DNA of 8,750 nucleotides. It comes from Campylobacteraceae bacterium (GTDB lineage: Bacteria > Campylobacterota > Campylobacteria > Campylobacterales > Sulfurovaceae). How positions within the stretch are numbered: position 1 is the stretch's first letter; every line of letters starts with the position of its first letter. Shown in pieces: positions 8,314 to 8,750 of the stretch. A program made the translations under genes and the position numbers. The notes under the pieces are model-generated. The model did no database searches, had not been told where the DNA came from, and saw only the letters and a list, made by a program, of their open reading frames with translations. The DNA lies in contig JALVQH010000306.1 in the NCBI GenBank assembly GCA_027031505.1, positions 17,243 to 25,992 on the forward strand, read 5' to 3'.

Positions 8314-8599
8314 AAATTACTTCTCTTTCTATTTGTGTTTTCAATCCTTTTCTCAGCCCGGGATGACTGTAGAGCATATCGACTTTTTTTCCAAAAGACT
8401 CTTCGAGAAAAATCCATAATCCAGTCATATTATCCAATGTCTTTTTTTTGAACACAACATAGAAATCAATATCACTCTCTTGCGTTGCCGTTCCCTTGGC
8501 ATATGAGCCAAAAAGTCCAATATTTTTAACAGAAAATTTCTCTTCCAATAGAGAACGATTCACTCGAATAAAGTTCAAAATCTCTTCACGTGTCATCAT
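8306..8599 (-). CDS. mntA: MntA-type minimal nucleotidyltransferase (antitoxin)
   Basis: This 97-aa protein has the MNT-domain active site GSX10DXD: G31-S32 and D43-I-D45 in GSYAKGTATQESDID, with the likely third carboxylate D74 in KKVDMLY. Known MntA antitoxins transfer AMP to a tyrosine next to the HEPN active site of the partner HepT and so silence it. All catalytic residues are present, so it looks functional, yet its toxin is reduced to a fragment immediately downstream. The start is ATG ATG at 8599/8596 with AAAGGGA a few nt upstream; either Met could be used. The gene is visibly AT-rich compared with the liv genes, in line with horizontal transfer. It has its own promoter at ~8640. Confidence 0.85.
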   Translation of the reverse strand: MMTREEILNFIRVNRSLLEEKFSVKNIGLFGSYAKGTATQESDIDFYVVFKKKTLDNMTGLWIFLEESFGKKVDMLYSHPGLRKGLKTQIEREVIYA

Positions 8600-8637
8600 T
8601 TTTTCCCTTTTATTGAAACAATCTAATCTTTTGGCAT

Positions 8638-8646
8638 ATTATACCA
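8638..8646 (-). promoter_or_regulatory. Extended -10 promoter for the mntA/hepT remnant
   Basis: On the minus strand TGGTATAAT lies about 40 nt before the mntA ATG, predicting a leader of ~32 nt. No clear -35 is seen 17 nt upstream. The 12 bases TGGTATAATATG are identical to those at 1931-1942 before the YqeY gene. Confidence 0.6.
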
Positions 8647-8677
8647 TATCGGCTCTCCCAGATACTATCTCTTATTA

Positions 8678-8750
8678 TCACACCGTCAGCCGCACCGTAA
8701 AATCCCTTTCAAGACACCCTTCTTTGATTTCGATCTCCCCAATGCTGCAA
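8678..8750 (-). CDS. 3' end of an unidentified gene (partial)
   Basis: One minus-strand frame is open from the window edge to TGA at 8678-8680 and would encode the final 23 residues of a protein, ending IKEGCLERDFTVRLTV. The alternating charged and hydrophobic residues suggest beta strands of a folded domain. The other two frames also end within this stretch but give less protein-like sequence. It is too short to identify. It is followed by the mntA promoter region, with no obvious terminator in between. Confidence 0.45.
   Translation of the reverse strand, partial: CSIGEIEIKEGCLERDFTVRLTV

Overview
The window is typical of a chromosome from a free-living member of the Campylobacterota (Epsilonproteobacteria), perhaps a Sulfuricurvum- or Sulfurimonas-like sulfur oxidiser. 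That assignment is an inference. It rests on the style of PdxA and of the complete LIV transporter, tight gene packing, A-rich Shine-Dalgarno (SD) sites, and promoters with a good -10 box but no clear -35. Base composition is mixed for most of the window and becomes visibly AT-rich after about 8180.

Layout. (1) 1-1030: a heptanucleotide tandem array, then a perfect inverted repeat that contains the SD and start codon of pdxA (vitamin B6 synthesis), then pdxA itself. A second, related heptamer array lies in frame inside pdxA. (2) 1027-1882, minus strand: two overlapping small genes, a membrane-anchored TPR protein followed by a four-cysteine probable zinc protein. (3) 1999-2442: a GatB/YqeY-domain protein transcribed divergently from the TPR gene. 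(4) 2619-7303: a complete branched-chain amino-acid (LIV) ABC importer in the order livJ, livH, livM, livG, livF. A strong terminator and a new promoter separate the binding-protein gene from the four membrane and ATPase genes. (5) 7307-8176: an EamA/DMT permease starting 3 nt after livF and so probably part of the same transcript. (6) 8182-8599, minus strand: an AT-rich MntA/HepT-type toxin-antitoxin remnant, with an intact nucleotidyltransferase gene and only the last ~40 residues of the HEPN toxin. (7) 8678-8750, minus strand: the 3' end of an unidentified gene.

How the genes work together. LivJ captures branched-chain (or related) amino acids in the periplasm. LivH and LivM form the channel and LivG and LivF power it. 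The downstream EamA carrier may export amino acids or related metabolites. PdxA makes the precursor of pyridoxal phosphate, the cofactor of aminotransferases, but nothing seen here links it to the transporter by regulation.

The signals most worth following are the two related heptamer arrays around and inside pdxA, the hairpin over the pdxA start, and the decayed HepT toxin, in which a methionine occupies the position of the catalytic arginine. I see no complete, clearly novel multigene system.
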